A stretch of 64,000 nt of DNA from Sphingobacterium chuzhouense. GTDB lineage: Bacteria > Bacteroidota > Bacteroidia > Sphingobacteriales > Sphingobacteriaceae. A program made the position numbers and the translations under genes. The notes beneath the pieces were generated by a model that was not told where the DNA came from, did not search any database, and worked only from the letters and a program-made list of their open reading frames with translations. The DNA lies in NCBI RefSeq assembly GCF_014692525.1, contig NZ_JACNYL010000001.1, positions 496,001 through 560,000 on the forward strand, read 5' to 3'. This document shows, in pieces, positions 1 to 10,767 of this stretch (position 1 is the first letter of the stretch; each line of letters starts with the position of its first letter).

Positions 1-1448
1 GAAACCGTATCATATTTATCTAATGAGTTCTGGAAGAATTTCACTTGTTCCTCTGGGAATGCTCCCTCTTGCACCAACTTTGTTTTCTGTTGTAAACTTG
101 CAGATTTCAATAATAACTTAACTTCTGCAATAGCAATACCAGGTAAGAAACGCAAGAACAACAAGAACAATGTGAAGAACAAGCCAATAGATCCCACAAA
201 GATACCTACATCAACCCATGTTGGATAGAACATTGCCCATGAAGATGGTAGATAATCGCGGTGTAAAGAAGTTACGATAATTACGAAACGCTCAAACCAC
301 ATCCCGATATTCACCACGATAGACAATACCCAAGAAATAGGAATACTGGTACGAATCTTCTTGAACCAGAACAACTGTGGTGAGATAACGTTACAAGTCA
401 TCATCGCCCAATAAGCCCAAGCATAAGGACCGGCAATACGATTTGCAAAAGCATACATCTCATATTCGGAACCTGAATACCATGCGATAAACAATTCTGT
501 CAGATAAGCGATACCCACGATAGAACCCGTTACCATGATAATCTTATTCATCGATTCGATGTGGAACATGGTAATATAATCCTCAAAGTTCATCACCTTC
601 CGAAGAATCAGCAAGAGCGTCTGTACCATTGCAAAACCGGAGAAAATAGCTCCCGCAACAAAGTACGGCGGGAAGATGGTCGTATGCCATCCAGGAATCA
701 CCGAAGTAGCAAAGTCCATGGATACAATCGTGTGTACTGAAAGTACAAGTGGAGTAGAAATACCCGCCAAAATCAAAGAAACGATTTCAAAACGTTGCCA
801 TGTCTTAACCGAACCATTCCATCCGAATGATAACACTTTATAAACTTTTTGTTTAAGCCCTGTAGCACGGTCACGTACAGATGCAATATCGGGTAAAAGA
901 CCGCAATACCAGAACACTAATGAGACCGTGAAATAGGTGGAGATCGCAAACGCATCCCACACCAACGGAGAGTTAAAGTTTACCCAAAGAGATCCAAATT
1001 GATTTGGCAATGGGAAAATCCAATATGCCAACCAAGGCCGTCCCATGTGCGCGACAACATACGTAGCGGCACAGATAACCGCGAAAATGGTCATCGCCTC
1101 TGCGGAACGGTTAATAGAGTTACGCCAGTTTTGACGGAAAAGTAACAATACGGCTGAAATCAACGTTCCTGCGTGACCGATACCTACCCACCATACGAAG
1201 TCGGTGATATCCCATGCCCAACCTACCGTTTTATTCAGACCCCAGGCGCCGATCCCCGTCCAAAACGTATACCCGACACTCACTACCCATAACATGGCTC
1301 CCAGAGCAGCTACAATAAAGCCGATCCACCAAGCTTTGTTTGGTTTATTTTCAACCGGAAGCAAGATATCATCCGTCACTTTAGCATAAGTGATATTCTT
1401 GCCGGTTACTAATGGTTCTCTTAATATTGATTCGTTATGCGATGACAT
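1..1448 (-). CDS. actC: Alternative complex III NrfD-like integral membrane subunit (ActC), C-terminus cut by window edge
   Basis: Polytopic membrane subunit of alternative complex III, which oxidises menaquinol and passes electrons to cytochrome c or a terminal oxidase. Seen: the minus frame is open from the ATG at 1448 to base 3 (482 codons, no stop). It has a polar N-terminus starting [13 protein letters not shown], then many hydrophobic helices with family-typical segments (for example [20 protein letters not shown] near residues 80-100). NrfD-type ActC proteins are about 470-490 residues, so almost all of it is present. It follows actB by 28 bp on the same strand. The stop codon lies outside the window. 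The act identity comes from the gene order actA-actB-actC. Confidence 0.93.
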   Translation of the reverse strand, partial: MSSHNESILREPLVTGKNITYAKVTDDILLPVENKPNKAWWIGFIVAALGAMLWVVSVGYTFWTGIGAWGLNKTVGWAWDITDFVWWVGIGHAGTLISAVLLLFRQNWRNSINRSAEAMTIFAVICAATYVVAHMGRPWLAYWIFPLPNQFGSLWVNFNSPLVWDAFAISTYFTVSLVFWYCGLLPDIASVRDRATGLKQKVYKVLSFGWNGSVKTWQRFEIVSLILAGISTPLVLSVHTIVSMDFATSVIPGWHTTIFPPYFVAGAIFSGFAMVQTLLLILRKVMNFEDYITMFHIESMNKIIMVTGSIVGIAYLTELFIAWYSGSEYEMYAFANRIAGPYAWAYWAMMTCNVISPQLFWFKKIRTSIPISWVLSIVVNIGMWFERFVIIVTSLHRDYLPSSWAMFYPTWVDVGIFVGSIGLFFTLFLLFLRFLPGIAIAEVKLLLKSASLQQKTKLVQEGAFPEEQVKFFQNSLDKYDTV

Positions 1449-1476
1449 AGTTTTTTTATTTCAGATTAGAATAAAA

Positions 1477-4400
1477 TTACGCTTCAAATGTGTTTCTAAC
1501 TTTCGTCATATAACCAATGTTAGGTTGAACGTTGATCTCTTCCAACACATAGTATACACGTTCGTTACGTAAAGCTTTTGAAACCTCTGATTCCGGATCA
1601 TTAACATCACCAAAGATGATAGCATTTGCCGAACAAGCTTCCTGACAAGCCATTTTCACGTCGCCGTCTCTCAACTTGCGATTTTCCATCTTCGCTTGTA
1701 ATTTACCACCTTGAATACGTTGGATACACATCGAACATTTTTCCATAACCCCACGTGAGCGCGTAGTCACATCCGGGTTCAACACCAATTGGGTAAATTC
1801 ATTGTTCAAATAGTTATCAAAACGAGAATCATTCCAGTAGTTGAACCAGTTGAAGCGACGCACTTTATATGGACAGTTGTTCGCGCAATAACGTGTACCG
1901 AAACAACGGTTGTAAGCCATATGGTTAAGACCTTCTGACGAGTGAACGGTAGCCAATACCGGACATACTGTTTCACAAGGTGCGTGATCACAGTGCTGAC
2001 ATAACATTGGTTGGTGAACAACTGTAACGTTCTCATAATCGTAGTCCGTAGCTTTCGCTATTTCCTTCTCTTTCGTTAACTTCGAACCATCTTCTTGCTC
2101 TAACGTATAGTAACGGTCGATACGCAACCAGTGCATCTCACGACGACGACGAACCTCATCTCTACCGACAACAGGAACATTGTTTTCTACACTACAAGCC
2201 ACGATACAAGAACCACATCCTGTACAAGCATTCAAGTCGATTGCCATGACCCATTTATGACCCGGAGATTCAAATTTGTTCCATAAGTCATACGTTTTAT
2301 GGGAATCTGCAAAACGACCAGATTCTGAATTCGGATCTTTCAAATACTTGGCAAATGTCGTTTCACGTATAATGTTACGACCTTCAATAGTATGGTGTGT
2401 TTGGGTTTGTGCCAATTCGTAAGTACCGCCTGCTTTCGCAACATTAGCTTTTGCTTCAAGCTGAACAGTACCGTTAATCAAACGGGCAAACGGATAGGCA
2501 TTTTGCCCTACGTTATTTCCCGCTTTACCAACTTTCGTACGACCATAACCAACAGCAATAGAAACGGTGCCTAAAGCTTGACCAGGCTGCCATACAACAG
2601 GTAGCTCTACAGAATACCCGTTGGCTTCTACCGTAACCTTACCGTTCTCTCCTAAGCCCAACTTCTCTGCATCGCGTGGGTTCAATGCCGCATAGTTGTC
2701 CCAAGTTACTTTTGACACAGGATCAGGTAACTCTTGTAAAAATGCGTTGTTCGCGTAACGACCATCACGTATAACAGTCGATTCGTATAATTTCAATTCG
2801 AAATCGCCAGCGATAGCTTTTGAAGTAGTGCCTATAGCATTTACTACTGCACTAACATCAACATTAGCCGTATAGGAAGATCCTACCGACGAACCTTTAT
2901 AGATAAAGCCCGTTTGTAAAACATCATTCCATGACTTACCTGTACCAGCGAGAATATTTTCTTCCCAATTCTTTCTTACGAAATCATAGATATTGGTATT
3001 GTCACCTGCCCAAACCAACAAGCTCTGCTCTGCTTGACGCGTATTGAAAACAGGGTTGATAGTTGGCTGTATAATCGTAAAGTATCCTTCTTTAGCAGAA
3101 GCATCACCCCATGATTCTAAGAAGCTAGAAGCTGGAGCAATTGCTTTCAATGTGGATGCTGTTTCATCAGCACGATCAGCAAAAGAAAGTGTAAAATCTA
3201 TTTTGGAAAGTGCATTGGTTACATCTGCTGCTTTAAAGTAATCGTAAACAGGATTACTGTTTAGGAATAGAGCCGCACCTATCTGTCCCGCTGCGGCTGT
3301 TGACAAGAACTGCTGGAATGCTGCATCAGAACCTTGATATTGCTTTGAGTAATTATCTAAATCAATAATGGCTCCGTAAGCACCCAAAGCACTGTTGATT
3401 GCATTCGCCAAAAGTTGAATATTGACATCGTTAGAACCTGCAACCACAACAGCATTTCCTCTGTTGTTGGTCAGTTCTTTTGCCGCAAGGGCTATTGCTG
3501 TTTGTGCCTTTTTATTGGAAACACCACCAGCTAAAGACTGTCCGGTAATGGCATTGTATAACGAAACCAATACAGCACCCTCTTCGGAAGGCTTGATAGC
3601 AATACGCACATCTGCATTAGAACCAGTCATGCTCAATCCCGATTCAAACTGAATATGACGTGACATTCTACCATTTTTCAATGATTTGTAGTCACGATTC
3701 TGAATGTAATCTTGTGTATGTTCTTCACCCGCTAACCAAGCACCTAAAAAGTCGGCCGCTACCGAAACCACGACATTAGCGTTTGCAAAGTGATAAGAAG
3801 GTATTACAGCTTTTCCGAAACTCGTCCTATTAGCTTCTATGATACCGCTGTACGATACCGCATCAACCTGTATATGTGCTGCTGTCGGATATTTAGCTAT
3901 AAATGCGGCAATAGCAGCTAGTGCAGATGGACTATTTACCGTATTAGAGACAATCGCAATTTGTTTTCCTGCCGTTGCGGCTTTATTTAAAGCATCTATT
4001 ACTGTTGCGTCTAATGTAGACCAGTCTACATCCTTACCATCCAATTGCGGGTTTTGCAATTTGGACATATCGTACAAATCCAAAACAACAGCTGCAGTAG
4101 TTGCGTCTGTACCTTGGTTTAAGCCGATAGAATTTGGATTTGCAGCAAGAGAAATCGGACGTCCTTCACGGGTTCTTACCAATACACTCTGACCATTAAA
4201 AGAAGAAGCATAATAGTTCGGGATACCCGGTGTTACTTCCTCTGGTTTGATTACATACGGTACTGCTTTATGGACAGGTGTACGATTACACGCTGCCAAC
4301 GTTACAGCCCCTAAACCGAATCCTAAAGCTTTCAAAAAGTCACGACGAGGTGTTCTCGTGCTTAAACCTGCTTCATTTAATACATCTTCTACAGGAATAG

Positions 4401-4491
4401 GTTCAGCAAACTCCCCCTTATTGTTCTCTATGAACGCAGGTGTTTGTTGCAATTCTTCCAAACCTTTCCAATATTTTTTATTGCTATCCAT
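1477..4491 (-). CDS. actB: Alternative complex III iron-sulfur/molybdopterin-oxidoreductase-like subunit (ActB)
   Basis: Peripheral iron-sulfur subunit of alternative complex III. The 1004-residue product fuses a molybdopterin-oxidoreductase-like domain, which does not bind the cofactor in this family, to a C-terminal ferredoxin domain. Seen: a twin-arginine-like motif RRDFLK at residues 49-54 followed by a hydrophobic stretch ending in AAC at 68. The Cys-rich C-terminal region (about 750-955) has motifs CTGCGSCIVAC, CQHCDHAPCETVCP, RYCANNCPYKVRRF, CSMC and CQEAC. These match the three 4Fe-4S plus one 3Fe-4S arrangement of ActB. It lies between actA (39 bp upstream) and actC (28 bp downstream), so the three are almost certainly one transcript. 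No truncation or frame problem is visible. Confidence 0.95.
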   Translation of the reverse strand: MDSNKKYWKGLEELQQTPAFIENNKGEFAEPIPVEDVLNEAGLSTRTPRRDFLKALGFGLGAVTLAACNRTPVHKAVPYVIKPEEVTPGIPNYYASSFNGQSVLVRTREGRPISLAANPNSIGLNQGTDATTAAVVLDLYDMSKLQNPQLDGKDVDWSTLDATVIDALNKAATAGKQIAIVSNTVNSPSALAAIAAFIAKYPTAAHIQVDAVSYSGIIEANRTSFGKAVIPSYHFANANVVVSVAADFLGAWLAGEEHTQDYIQNRDYKSLKNGRMSRHIQFESGLSMTGSNADVRIAIKPSEEGAVLVSLYNAITGQSLAGGVSNKKAQTAIALAAKELTNNRGNAVVVAGSNDVNIQLLANAINSALGAYGAIIDLDNYSKQYQGSDAAFQQFLSTAAAGQIGAALFLNSNPVYDYFKAADVTNALSKIDFTLSFADRADETASTLKAIAPASSFLESWGDASAKEGYFTIIQPTINPVFNTRQAEQSLLVWAGDNTNIYDFVRKNWEENILAGTGKSWNDVLQTGFIYKGSSVGSSYTANVDVSAVVNAIGTTSKAIAGDFELKLYESTVIRDGRYANNAFLQELPDPVSKVTWDNYAALNPRDAEKLGLGENGKVTVEANGYSVELPVVWQPGQALGTVSIAVGYGRTKVGKAGNNVGQNAYPFARLINGTVQLEAKANVAKAGGTYELAQTQTHHTIEGRNIIRETTFAKYLKDPNSESGRFADSHKTYDLWNKFESPGHKWVMAIDLNACTGCGSCIVACSVENNVPVVGRDEVRRRREMHWLRIDRYYTLEQEDGSKLTKEKEIAKATDYDYENVTVVHQPMLCQHCDHAPCETVCPVLATVHSSEGLNHMAYNRCFGTRYCANNCPYKVRRFNWFNYWNDSRFDNYLNNEFTQLVLNPDVTTRSRGVMEKCSMCIQRIQGGKLQAKMENRKLRDGDVKMACQEACSANAIIFGDVNDPESEVSKALRNERVYYVLEEINVQPNIGYMTKVRNTFEA

Positions 4492-4530
4492 TTAAGCTGT
4501 ATATAAGATTGCGTATTTCTAAATTAATTA

Positions 4531-5814
4531 TTAATAGTGACACTTACCACACTCCAAACCACCAATCATTGCAGCGGTCATCTTCTCACCCTTCTTCAAT
4601 TTCTCGTGTGCTTCGATCAACTGGTCGTAGTATTCATTGTTAGCGTCTACTTCTGTGGTCTTATGACAATCCACACACCATTTCATAGTTAAAGGAGAGT
4701 ACTGGTAAACCTCTTCCATTGTCTCTATCGGCCCGTGACATGTTTGACATTCTACACCAGCCACAGATACGTGTTGTGAGTGGTTAAAGTAAGCAAAGTC
4801 AGGCAGATTGTGAATCCTTACCCATTCAATAGGTCTTGGATTATCTCCATATTCCCGTGTAGCTGGATCATAATCCAACGCTTTATATATTTTTGCGATT
4901 TCCGGAGAAGTCTCGCCATCATAATGATCCGCAGCAGTAACGGTGTTATGACAGTTCATACATACGTTAGCTGAAGGGATAGATGCATTTTTCGACTTAT
5001 ATGCTCCTCCGTGGCAATATTGACATTCGATTTGGTTAACCCCCGCATGAATTTGGTGAGAAAATTTAATAGGTTGCACAGGTTGATATCCCGTATGGAC
5101 ACCTACATTCCACATTACATTCCATCCCCACACACCTAAAAATGCCACCAGCATCAGAACAGCAAAACCGACCAATTTCTTATTACGCACAAAAGCTTTG
5201 GCAAATTTACCGAAACGGTCTTCCTTATATACCTCGTTCTCAGCTTGTGCCGCTTCGATCGCAGCCTGATTGCTTGCGATCACCTTCTCTAAAGTAGAGA
5301 TTACGCGATTTAAGACAACAATAACAATAATTGCTAAAACGACGATGGCAAGCAAACCAAGAATCATTAGCGTATTAGCATCGCTTGATTGTGCAGCACC
5401 AGCACCGCCAGTACCGGCATCACCTCCACCCTCCGCAGCTTTCGCTTCTTCAGCATCTACATAGGCAATGATACTTTTGATTTGGTCATCAGACAAATCC
5501 GTAAAAGATGTCATTACCAATTTATTCCAATCATTGAAAAGCTGAACTGCAGTCTCATCGCCAGAAGCAATCATTGCCTGCGAATTGTGAATCCAGGATA
5601 TCAACCACTCTTCCGAATGCCTTTCTGACATCCCCGCCAACGCCGGACCTACCATGTTTCTTGTCACACTATGACAAGTTGTACATTTCGATTTGAAAAG
5701 GGTCTCCCCCTCTTTAACATCCTGCGCATGCGCCATTGTAACGGCAAAGAACAACATCATTCCAACTGACACTGTCTTTGCAAGTCTTCCCAAAACGGAT
5801 GAGATATTTCTCAT
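4531..5814 (-). CDS. actA: Alternative complex III multiheme cytochrome c subunit with an extra N-terminal monoheme domain (ActA)
   Basis: Heme-binding subunit of alternative complex III. Seen (numbered from the GTG at 5823): a signal peptide ending near AHA-QD; a monoheme domain with CTTCH at 47-51; a Gly/Ala-rich linker; a membrane helix at about 152-171; a helical segment; a second membrane helix at about 217-237; then five CxxCH motifs at 267, 288, 359, 383 and 425. That makes six hemes, one more than the pentaheme ActA core, because a monoheme domain is fused in front. The frame opens at a GTG at 5823, but the ATG at 5814 gives a normal signal peptide and is preferred. First gene of the act operon. 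A TAnnTTTG promoter element lies about 80 bp upstream. Confidence 0.93.
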   Translation of the reverse strand: MRNISSVLGRLAKTVSVGMMLFFAVTMAHAQDVKEGETLFKSKCTTCHSVTRNMVGPALAGMSERHSEEWLISWIHNSQAMIASGDETAVQLFNDWNKLVMTSFTDLSDDQIKSIIAYVDAEEAKAAEGGGDAGTGGAGAAQSSDANTLMILGLLAIVVLAIIVIVVLNRVISTLEKVIASNQAAIEAAQAENEVYKEDRFGKFAKAFVRNKKLVGFAVLMLVAFLGVWGWNVMWNVGVHTGYQPVQPIKFSHQIHAGVNQIECQYCHGGAYKSKNASIPSANVCMNCHNTVTAADHYDGETSPEIAKIYKALDYDPATREYGDNPRPIEWVRIHNLPDFAYFNHSQHVSVAGVECQTCHGPIETMEEVYQYSPLTMKWCVDCHKTTEVDANNEYYDQLIEAHEKLKKGEKMTAAMIGGLECGKCHY

Positions 5815-5896
5815 ATTTAGCACTTTATACTATTTATTTATGATATAAAACTTTTAAAATACTCGTCTAAGCGGTTTAAACCCTCCAAACAATGCA

Positions 5897-5904
5897 CAAA
5901 AGTA
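5897..5904 (-). promoter_or_regulatory. Candidate -7 element (TACTTTTG) of the act operon
   Basis: Reads TACTTTTG on the minus strand and fits the Bacteroidota -7 consensus TAnnTTTG. No clear TTTG was found about 19 bp upstream. It would start transcription about 75 bases before the actA ATG. The 283-bp interval between actA and msrB shows no other gene. Confidence 0.4.
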
Positions 5905-6106
5905 TAACTATTTAAGCAATCAGTGACAATTTAATGACGCAAATTAACAATTTAAAACCATTCTAAATAATTCAAGAAAACCCTATAAAAATGGCTCATT
6001 TCCCTATTCGAAAACTATAAGTTTTTAAGGCTAACGATCTAAAAAAAGAGAAATTCTTGACATATACTAAACAAAATTATAAGGAAAGTTCACGAACTTA
6101 GATTCT

Positions 6107-6592
6107 ATGTTTAATTATCGGGTACTCTTATTGTTATTATCTGCTACAATATATGCTTGTAGCCAGGCATCCGTATCACACACAAACAAGGAACAAACAT
6201 CAACTTTTAAAACTATGGCAGACAGCACAAAATACAACAAACTTACACCTGAAGAAGAGTATGTCATTGTACATAAAGGCACAGAAAGACCTTTTACGGG
6301 CGAACTGCTTAACAATAAAGAAGAAGGGACATATATATGCAAGCGATGCAACGCGCCCTTATATCATTCGCACGACAAATTTGAGTCACACTGTGGTTGG
6401 CCAAGTTTTGACGATGAGATTCCGGGCGCAGTAAAGCGTGTTCTCGACGCCGACGGCCGACGTGTAGAAATTCTATGTGCTAAATGTAACGCTCATCTTG
6501 GTCACGTATTCGAAGGAGAACGATTCACGTCCAAAAACACACGCCATTGTGTAAATTCCCTATCCATGAAATTCATACCTGCTAAGAAATAG
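6107..6592 (+). CDS. msrB: Peptide-methionine (R)-S-oxide reductase MsrB, predicted lipoprotein
   Basis: Reduces methionine-R-sulfoxide residues in oxidised proteins. The 161-residue product has a hydrophobic leader ending in IYAC, so Cys18 is a likely lipidation site and the enzyme would be an envelope lipoprotein. Seen: zinc-binding pairs CKRC at 78-81 and CAKC at 124-127, the family motif CGWPSF at 96-101, and the catalytic Cys148 in RHCVNS. A second Met at 37 lies where cytosolic MsrB proteins usually begin, which supports a signal sequence added to a normal core. Its last 11 bases overlap the end of the convergent LacI-family gene. Confidence 0.93.
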   Translation: MFNYRVLLLLLSATIYACSQASVSHTNKEQTSTFKTMADSTKYNKLTPEEEYVIVHKGTERPFTGELLNNKEEGTYICKRCNAPLYHSHDKFESHCGWPSFDDEIPGAVKRVLDADGRRVEILCAKCNAHLGHVFEGERFTSKNTRHCVNSLSMKFIPAKK

Positions 6593-7580
6593 ATGATTCA
6601 CGCACAATTAACGTAGAAGGAACAAGCACGCTACGCACCTCTTTCAACTTTCCTTCGATTTCCATCGTCAATGTCCGCATCAGTTCCTCGGCTATTCGCT
6701 CCGCATCTTGTGCCACCACGGAAACGGCAGGTGAGTGAAGCGCAAACAGCATATGGTCGTCAAAAGCTACCATTCGTGGCAAAACAGCAGTTTGTCCCTT
6801 AATAGCTTTTAATCCGTTAATAGCTAAATGATAGCTGGCAAACAATACGGCATCTAGTTTATTATCCACGATAAACTCTATCATCTGTTCCCCCATCTCA
6901 CTCACCGGACTTTCAGCGCTCAGTTTTCGAATAAAAGGCTGCATACGAAATTCATCCATAGCATCCATGTAACCGTCCAGTCGGCTCCGTATGTGTGTCT
7001 GATTAGAATATAAGGACACCAAGCCTACCCTTTTGTTTTCCTGTTCCAATAGGTGCTTAGTTGCATCATAAGCTCCTTGTCTGTTATCGGAAACAACGTA
7101 ACTCGTTTCGACTGTTGGTAGAAACCGATCGAACAGTACCATGGGAATAGGTGGCTTCATCTTACCGATTGTTTCTTCGAAATCTTCCGGCGGAACAACG
7201 ATCAGTCCATCAAACTCCTTTTCTATACATAATTGAATATATTGCCTCGTCTTATTTATATCATTTGATGTATCATAATAAAGAACATGATATCCAGATG
7301 CAGCACCCATTTTCTCAATGTGCTTACCGACCTCTGAAAAGAGCGGATCCGTGATATTCTCCAACAATAACGCAAGCACTTTAGTTCGTCCTACGGACTT
7401 CCTTATCAACTGGCTTGGCTTATAACCTACCTTTTTCACATAATCCAACACCCGTTTATTCAGCGCATCGCTGATTCTTCTTTCTTTAGCTTTGCCGTTC
7501 AAAATAAAAGACACCGTGGTAATGGACGTCCCCATTGCTTTTGCTATATCACTAATCGAAATCCGTTTTTTAGTTGCCAT
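6582..7580 (-). CDS. LacI/GalR-family transcriptional regulator
   Basis: DNA-binding repressor or activator with a sugar-binding-like effector domain. Seen: an N-terminal helix-turn-helix ([19 protein letters not shown]), a hinge ending GYKPSQL, then a periplasmic-binding-protein-like domain with family segments such as [12 protein letters not shown] and [18 protein letters not shown]. The frame opens at a TTG at 7592, but the ATG at 7580 ([13 protein letters not shown]) fits the family, giving 332 residues. It diverges from the DUF493 gene and converges on msrB. No sugar genes lie directly beside it, so its target is not evident; the glycan locus at 10.8-21 kb has its own ROK regulator. Confidence 0.9.
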   Translation of the reverse strand: MATKKRISISDIAKAMGTSITTVSFILNGKAKERRISDALNKRVLDYVKKVGYKPSQLIRKSVGRTKVLALLLENITDPLFSEVGKHIEKMGAASGYHVLYYDTSNDINKTRQYIQLCIEKEFDGLIVVPPEDFEETIGKMKPPIPMVLFDRFLPTVETSYVVSDNRQGAYDATKHLLEQENKRVGLVSLYSNQTHIRSRLDGYMDAMDEFRMQPFIRKLSAESPVSEMGEQMIEFIVDNKLDAVLFASYHLAINGLKAIKGQTAVLPRMVAFDDHMLFALHSPAVSVVAQDAERIAEELMRTLTMEIEGKLKEVRSVLVPSTLIVRESSIS

Positions 7581-7658
7581 AACGGATTCCAATCTACTAA
7601 AAATTTTCCAGACCCCATGGTACGCTTATTGATAAAGTATAACAAAGGAGAAAAAACA

Positions 7659-7991
7659 ATGAGTGAATTTAATAATGATATTCATATTCAAGACCTTCCT
7701 GATGACGGAGGCAACAACTCAACAGAATTCTATGACAACTTCCGTGCGAAGTTAAATTCCGTAGAACAGTTTCCCTCGATATATACTTTCAAATTTATAG
7801 TAAAAGCTAAAAACAACACGGAAGACGATGTAAAACAAATATTTACACACGATAGCACAAAGTTTTCGGAAAAAGAGTCATCTGGCGGAAAGTATAAATC
7901 CATTACTGTGGAAACGTTCGTAAACAATGCGGAAGATGTGATCGATTATTATAAAAAGGTGTCGAAGATAGAGTCGGTCATTATGCTTTAG
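7659..7991 (+). CDS. DUF493 family protein
   Basis: Small soluble protein of the DUF493 (YbeD-like) family, whose function is unknown and which has an ACT-like fold. The reading frame opens at 7617, but the ATG at 7659 (MSEFNNDIHIQDLP) is preferred because an AAAGGAG sequence lies 8 bases upstream, giving 110 residues. The upstream stretch would add 14 atypical residues. Seen: the family-like core FYDNFRAKLNSVEQFPSIYTF, then FKFIVKA, a loop, and a C-terminal strand ending KIESVIML. A strong bidirectional terminator follows at 8003-8043. Confidence 0.8.
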   Translation: MSEFNNDIHIQDLPDDGGNNSTEFYDNFRAKLNSVEQFPSIYTFKFIVKAKNNTEDDVKQIFTHDSTKFSEKESSGGKYKSITVETFVNNAEDVIDYYKKVSKIESVIML

Positions 7992-8002
7992 AGAAGGCTA
8001 AC

Positions 8003-8043
8003 AAAAGGAGAGGGCTGTCAAATTGACAGCCCTCTCCTTTTTT
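8003..8043. terminator. Bidirectional intrinsic terminator between the DUF493 gene and pnp
   Basis: Near-perfect hairpin: the left arm AAAAGGAGAGGGCTGTCAA pairs with TTGACAGCCCTCTCCTTTT around a minimal loop, with an A-run on one side and a T-run on the other. It serves the plus-strand DUF493 gene and the minus-strand pnp gene, whose stops lie on either side. Confidence 0.9.
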
Positions 8044-8059
8044 ATAAAAGACAAAAATT

Positions 8060-10234
8060 TTATGCTTTCGGCACATCCTTGGTCTCTGTTTCTGATTTAG
8101 GCTTATCTTCTCTCGGCGGGCGAGGTAACAATGCCTTACGGGATAATTTTAGTTTTCCTTGTTTGTCAATATCCAACAATTTAACTTTTACTATATCCCC
8201 TTCTTTCAATACGCCGTCCATGCTTTCCAGGCGTCTCCATTCAATTTCAGAGATATGCAACAAGCCATCTTTACCCGGCATAATCTCCACAAATGCACCA
8301 AAAGGCATAATCGATTTTACTTTGCCCTCGTACACCTCTCCAACTTCTGGTTTAGCAACAATGGCTTTAATACGTGAAACAGCTGCATCAATAGACGCTT
8401 TGTCATCTGCAAACACCTGTACGATACCTTTCCCGTCAACTTCCTCAATCGAGATGGTCGAACCTGTTTCACGCTGCATTTCCTGAATAATCTTTCCACC
8501 CGGCCCAATAATAGCACCGATAAACTCCTTGTCGATCGTAAAAGATACAATACGAGGAGCGTGTGGTTTATAATCTTCACGAGGCGCGGCAAGCGTTTTC
8601 TTCATCTCACCCAAGATATGTAAACGAGCTTCTTTCGCTTGGTCTAAAGCTTGCGTCAACACTTCCCACTTCAACCCGTTAATCTTCAAATCCATTTGAC
8701 AAGCGACAATACCGTTCTCCGTACCGGTTACTTTGAAGTCCATATCACCCAAGTGATCCTCATCCCCCAGAATATCCGAAAGGATAGCATATTTACCGGT
8801 TTTTTCATCGGTAATAAGCCCCATGGCAATACCTGAAACTGGTGCTTTTAATTTTACACCTGCATCCATTAGCGCTAATGTCCCTGCGCATACAGTAGCC
8901 ATAGAGGACGAACCGTTGGACTCTAAAATATCAGAAACCACCCGAATCGTATATGGATTATCGTTGTCTGCAGGAAGCACCTGTTTCAGCGAACGCATAG
9001 CTAAGTTACCGTGCCCTACTTCACGACGACCCGGCCCGCGATTTGGACGTACCTCGCCCGTAGAAAATGCAGGGAAATTATAATGTAAAATAAACTTGCT
9101 GTATCCATGAATGAATGCGCCATCAATCATTTGTTCATCATCTTTCGCACCGAGTGTAACAGATGTTAATGATTGTGTCTCTCCACGAGTAAAAACAGCT
9201 GACCCATGTGCCGCTGGCAGATAGTCTACTTCAGACCATATCGGACGAACGGTACGTGCGTCACGACCATCCAGACGGATTCCTTCGTCCAAGATTAAAT
9301 TTCGGACAGCCTCATACTGGACGTCGTGGTAGTATTTCTTCGCCAGAAATTCTGTTTCCTCGTCAATCTCCTCACCCAATGTGATAAAAAACTCATCACC
9401 TATTTCCGCAAACCTGTCTGAACGCTCATGTTTTGAAGATCCAGATTTCGCCACTGCATATACCTTATCATAGGTAGCCGCAAAAACAGCATCCCGTAAA
9501 TCAAGATTCGAAGGCTCATGATTACCGTCACGTTTTACACTAGCTCCAACCAAATTAGCCAATTCAATTTGTGCAGCGACTTGCTTCTTTATAGCCTCAT
9601 GAGCAAAAGCAATAGCTTGCACCATTTCAGCTTCGGAAATCTCTTTAGATTCTCCCTCTACCATAACGATATCTTGAGCAGAACCCGCTACAATATATTC
9701 CAATGTAGCATTTTCCAATGCAGATAAACGCGGGTTAATAACCAATTCACCATTAACTTTCGCCACACGAACTTCCGAGATAGGACCGTTGAAAGGGATA
9801 TCGGAAACTGCTATCGCCGCCGATGCTGCCAAACCAGCCAAAGCATCCGGCATAATATCTTTATCCGCAGAAATCAAGGAAATCATCACTTGTGTATCTG
9901 CATGGTACGTATCGGGGAACAAAGGACGTAATGCTCTATCCACCAAACGGGAAATCAAGACCTCATAATCTGATAATCTTGCCTCACGGCGTAGAAAACC
10001 GCCGGGAATACGACCTGCTGCTGCATATTTTTCTTGATAATCAACTGAAAGCGGAAGGAAATCCACACCTTCTTTTGGTTCTTTTGCCGACACTACCGTT
10101 GCCAGCAACATCGTATTGCCTTGCTTTAATACTACTGAACCATCAGCTTGCTTTGCTAATTTGCCAGTAGACAACTCGATCGGGGCTAATCCATTGCCCA
10201 AGTCGATCGTAACTTTTTTTTCGTTATAACTCAT
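8060..10234 (-). CDS. pnp: Polyribonucleotide nucleotidyltransferase (PNPase)
   Basis: Phosphorolytic 3'-5' exoribonuclease in mRNA turnover. Seen: two RNase-PH-like domains (for example [20 protein letters not shown] and [15 protein letters not shown]), a KH domain with [11 protein letters not shown] near 570, and a C-terminal S1 domain starting [17 protein letters not shown]. The frame opens at an ATG at 10264, but the ATG at 10234 ([13 protein letters not shown]) places the first domain as in homologues, giving 724 residues. Both starts lack a clear Shine-Dalgarno sequence. rpsO lies upstream on the same strand, the usual rpsO-pnp order, but a terminator separates them. Confidence 0.96.
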   Translation of the reverse strand: MSYNEKKVTIDLGNGLAPIELSTGKLAKQADGSVVLKQGNTMLLATVVSAKEPKEGVDFLPLSVDYQEKYAAAGRIPGGFLRREARLSDYEVLISRLVDRALRPLFPDTYHADTQVMISLISADKDIMPDALAGLAASAAIAVSDIPFNGPISEVRVAKVNGELVINPRLSALENATLEYIVAGSAQDIVMVEGESKEISEAEMVQAIAFAHEAIKKQVAAQIELANLVGASVKRDGNHEPSNLDLRDAVFAATYDKVYAVAKSGSSKHERSDRFAEIGDEFFITLGEEIDEETEFLAKKYYHDVQYEAVRNLILDEGIRLDGRDARTVRPIWSEVDYLPAAHGSAVFTRGETQSLTSVTLGAKDDEQMIDGAFIHGYSKFILHYNFPAFSTGEVRPNRGPGRREVGHGNLAMRSLKQVLPADNDNPYTIRVVSDILESNGSSSMATVCAGTLALMDAGVKLKAPVSGIAMGLITDEKTGKYAILSDILGDEDHLGDMDFKVTGTENGIVACQMDLKINGLKWEVLTQALDQAKEARLHILGEMKKTLAAPREDYKPHAPRIVSFTIDKEFIGAIIGPGGKIIQEMQRETGSTISIEEVDGKGIVQVFADDKASIDAAVSRIKAIVAKPEVGEVYEGKVKSIMPFGAFVEIMPGKDGLLHISEIEWRRLESMDGVLKEGDIVKVKLLDIDKQGKLKLSRKALLPRPPREDKPKSETETKDVPKA

Positions 10235-10352
10235 TTGTAATTTCAATTCGACATACGGGTTCATCTTTTTTACTATTCTTCGTATGCCATCTTATTTATA
10301 GACCTTTAAAATCCCTACAAAGGTAAATAATAAAAACAAAAAATTCACACGT

Positions 10353-10390
10353 AAAAAAAAGCCGCTCACAATCGTAAACGGCTTCTTCTT
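10353..10390 (-). terminator. Intrinsic terminator after rpsO
   Basis: On the minus strand AAGCCG...CGGCTT forms a stem, extended inward by wobble-tolerant pairs to about 11 bp with a GATT loop, followed by eight T. It would end rpsO transcripts before pnp, or allow partial readthrough into it. Confidence 0.75.
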
Positions 10391-10405
10391 TAATTTCCTA
10401 AAAGC

Positions 10406-10687
10406 TTATTTTTTGATGATATCACGCAAGCCCAATCCTTTGATAATAGCACGATAGCGCTCGATATCTTTTTTGTACAGGTAAGCTAATAATGAACGAC
10501 GCTTACCCACTAATATTTGCAGGGAACGTTGTGTGTTAAAATCTTTTCTGTTTTTTTTCAAATGCTCCGTTAAGTGAGCGATTCTTTTAGTGAATAAAGC
10601 CACTTGGCCCTCTGTAGAACCAGTGTTTGTTGCTGAACCCGCAAATTCTGCGAAGATATCAGCTTTGTACTCTTTACTTAAATACAT
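10406..10687 (-). CDS. rpsO: 30S ribosomal protein S15
   Basis: Small-subunit protein that binds the central domain of 16S rRNA. The 93-residue product has the family features FAGSATNTGSTEGQVALFT, then HLTEHLKKNRKDF, then LVGKRRSLLAYLYKKD. Length is normal (about 89-93). Upstream of pnp on the same strand, with an intrinsic terminator directly downstream. Confidence 0.97.
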   Translation of the reverse strand: MYLSKEYKADIFAEFAGSATNTGSTEGQVALFTKRIAHLTEHLKKNRKDFNTQRSLQILVGKRRSLLAYLYKKDIERYRAIIKGLGLRDIIKK

Positions 10688-10767
10688 TTCTTGAATAATA
10701 TTAAAGCGTTAAAAAATTATTAATCGAGCGCAAAGATAGAGATTAAAAACTGAAAATTAAAAATCCC

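Noticed and set aside
6582..6592. Overlap of the msrB and LacI-type gene ends as a sign of a broken gene
   Set aside because: Both proteins have complete C-termini; short convergent overlaps are normal.
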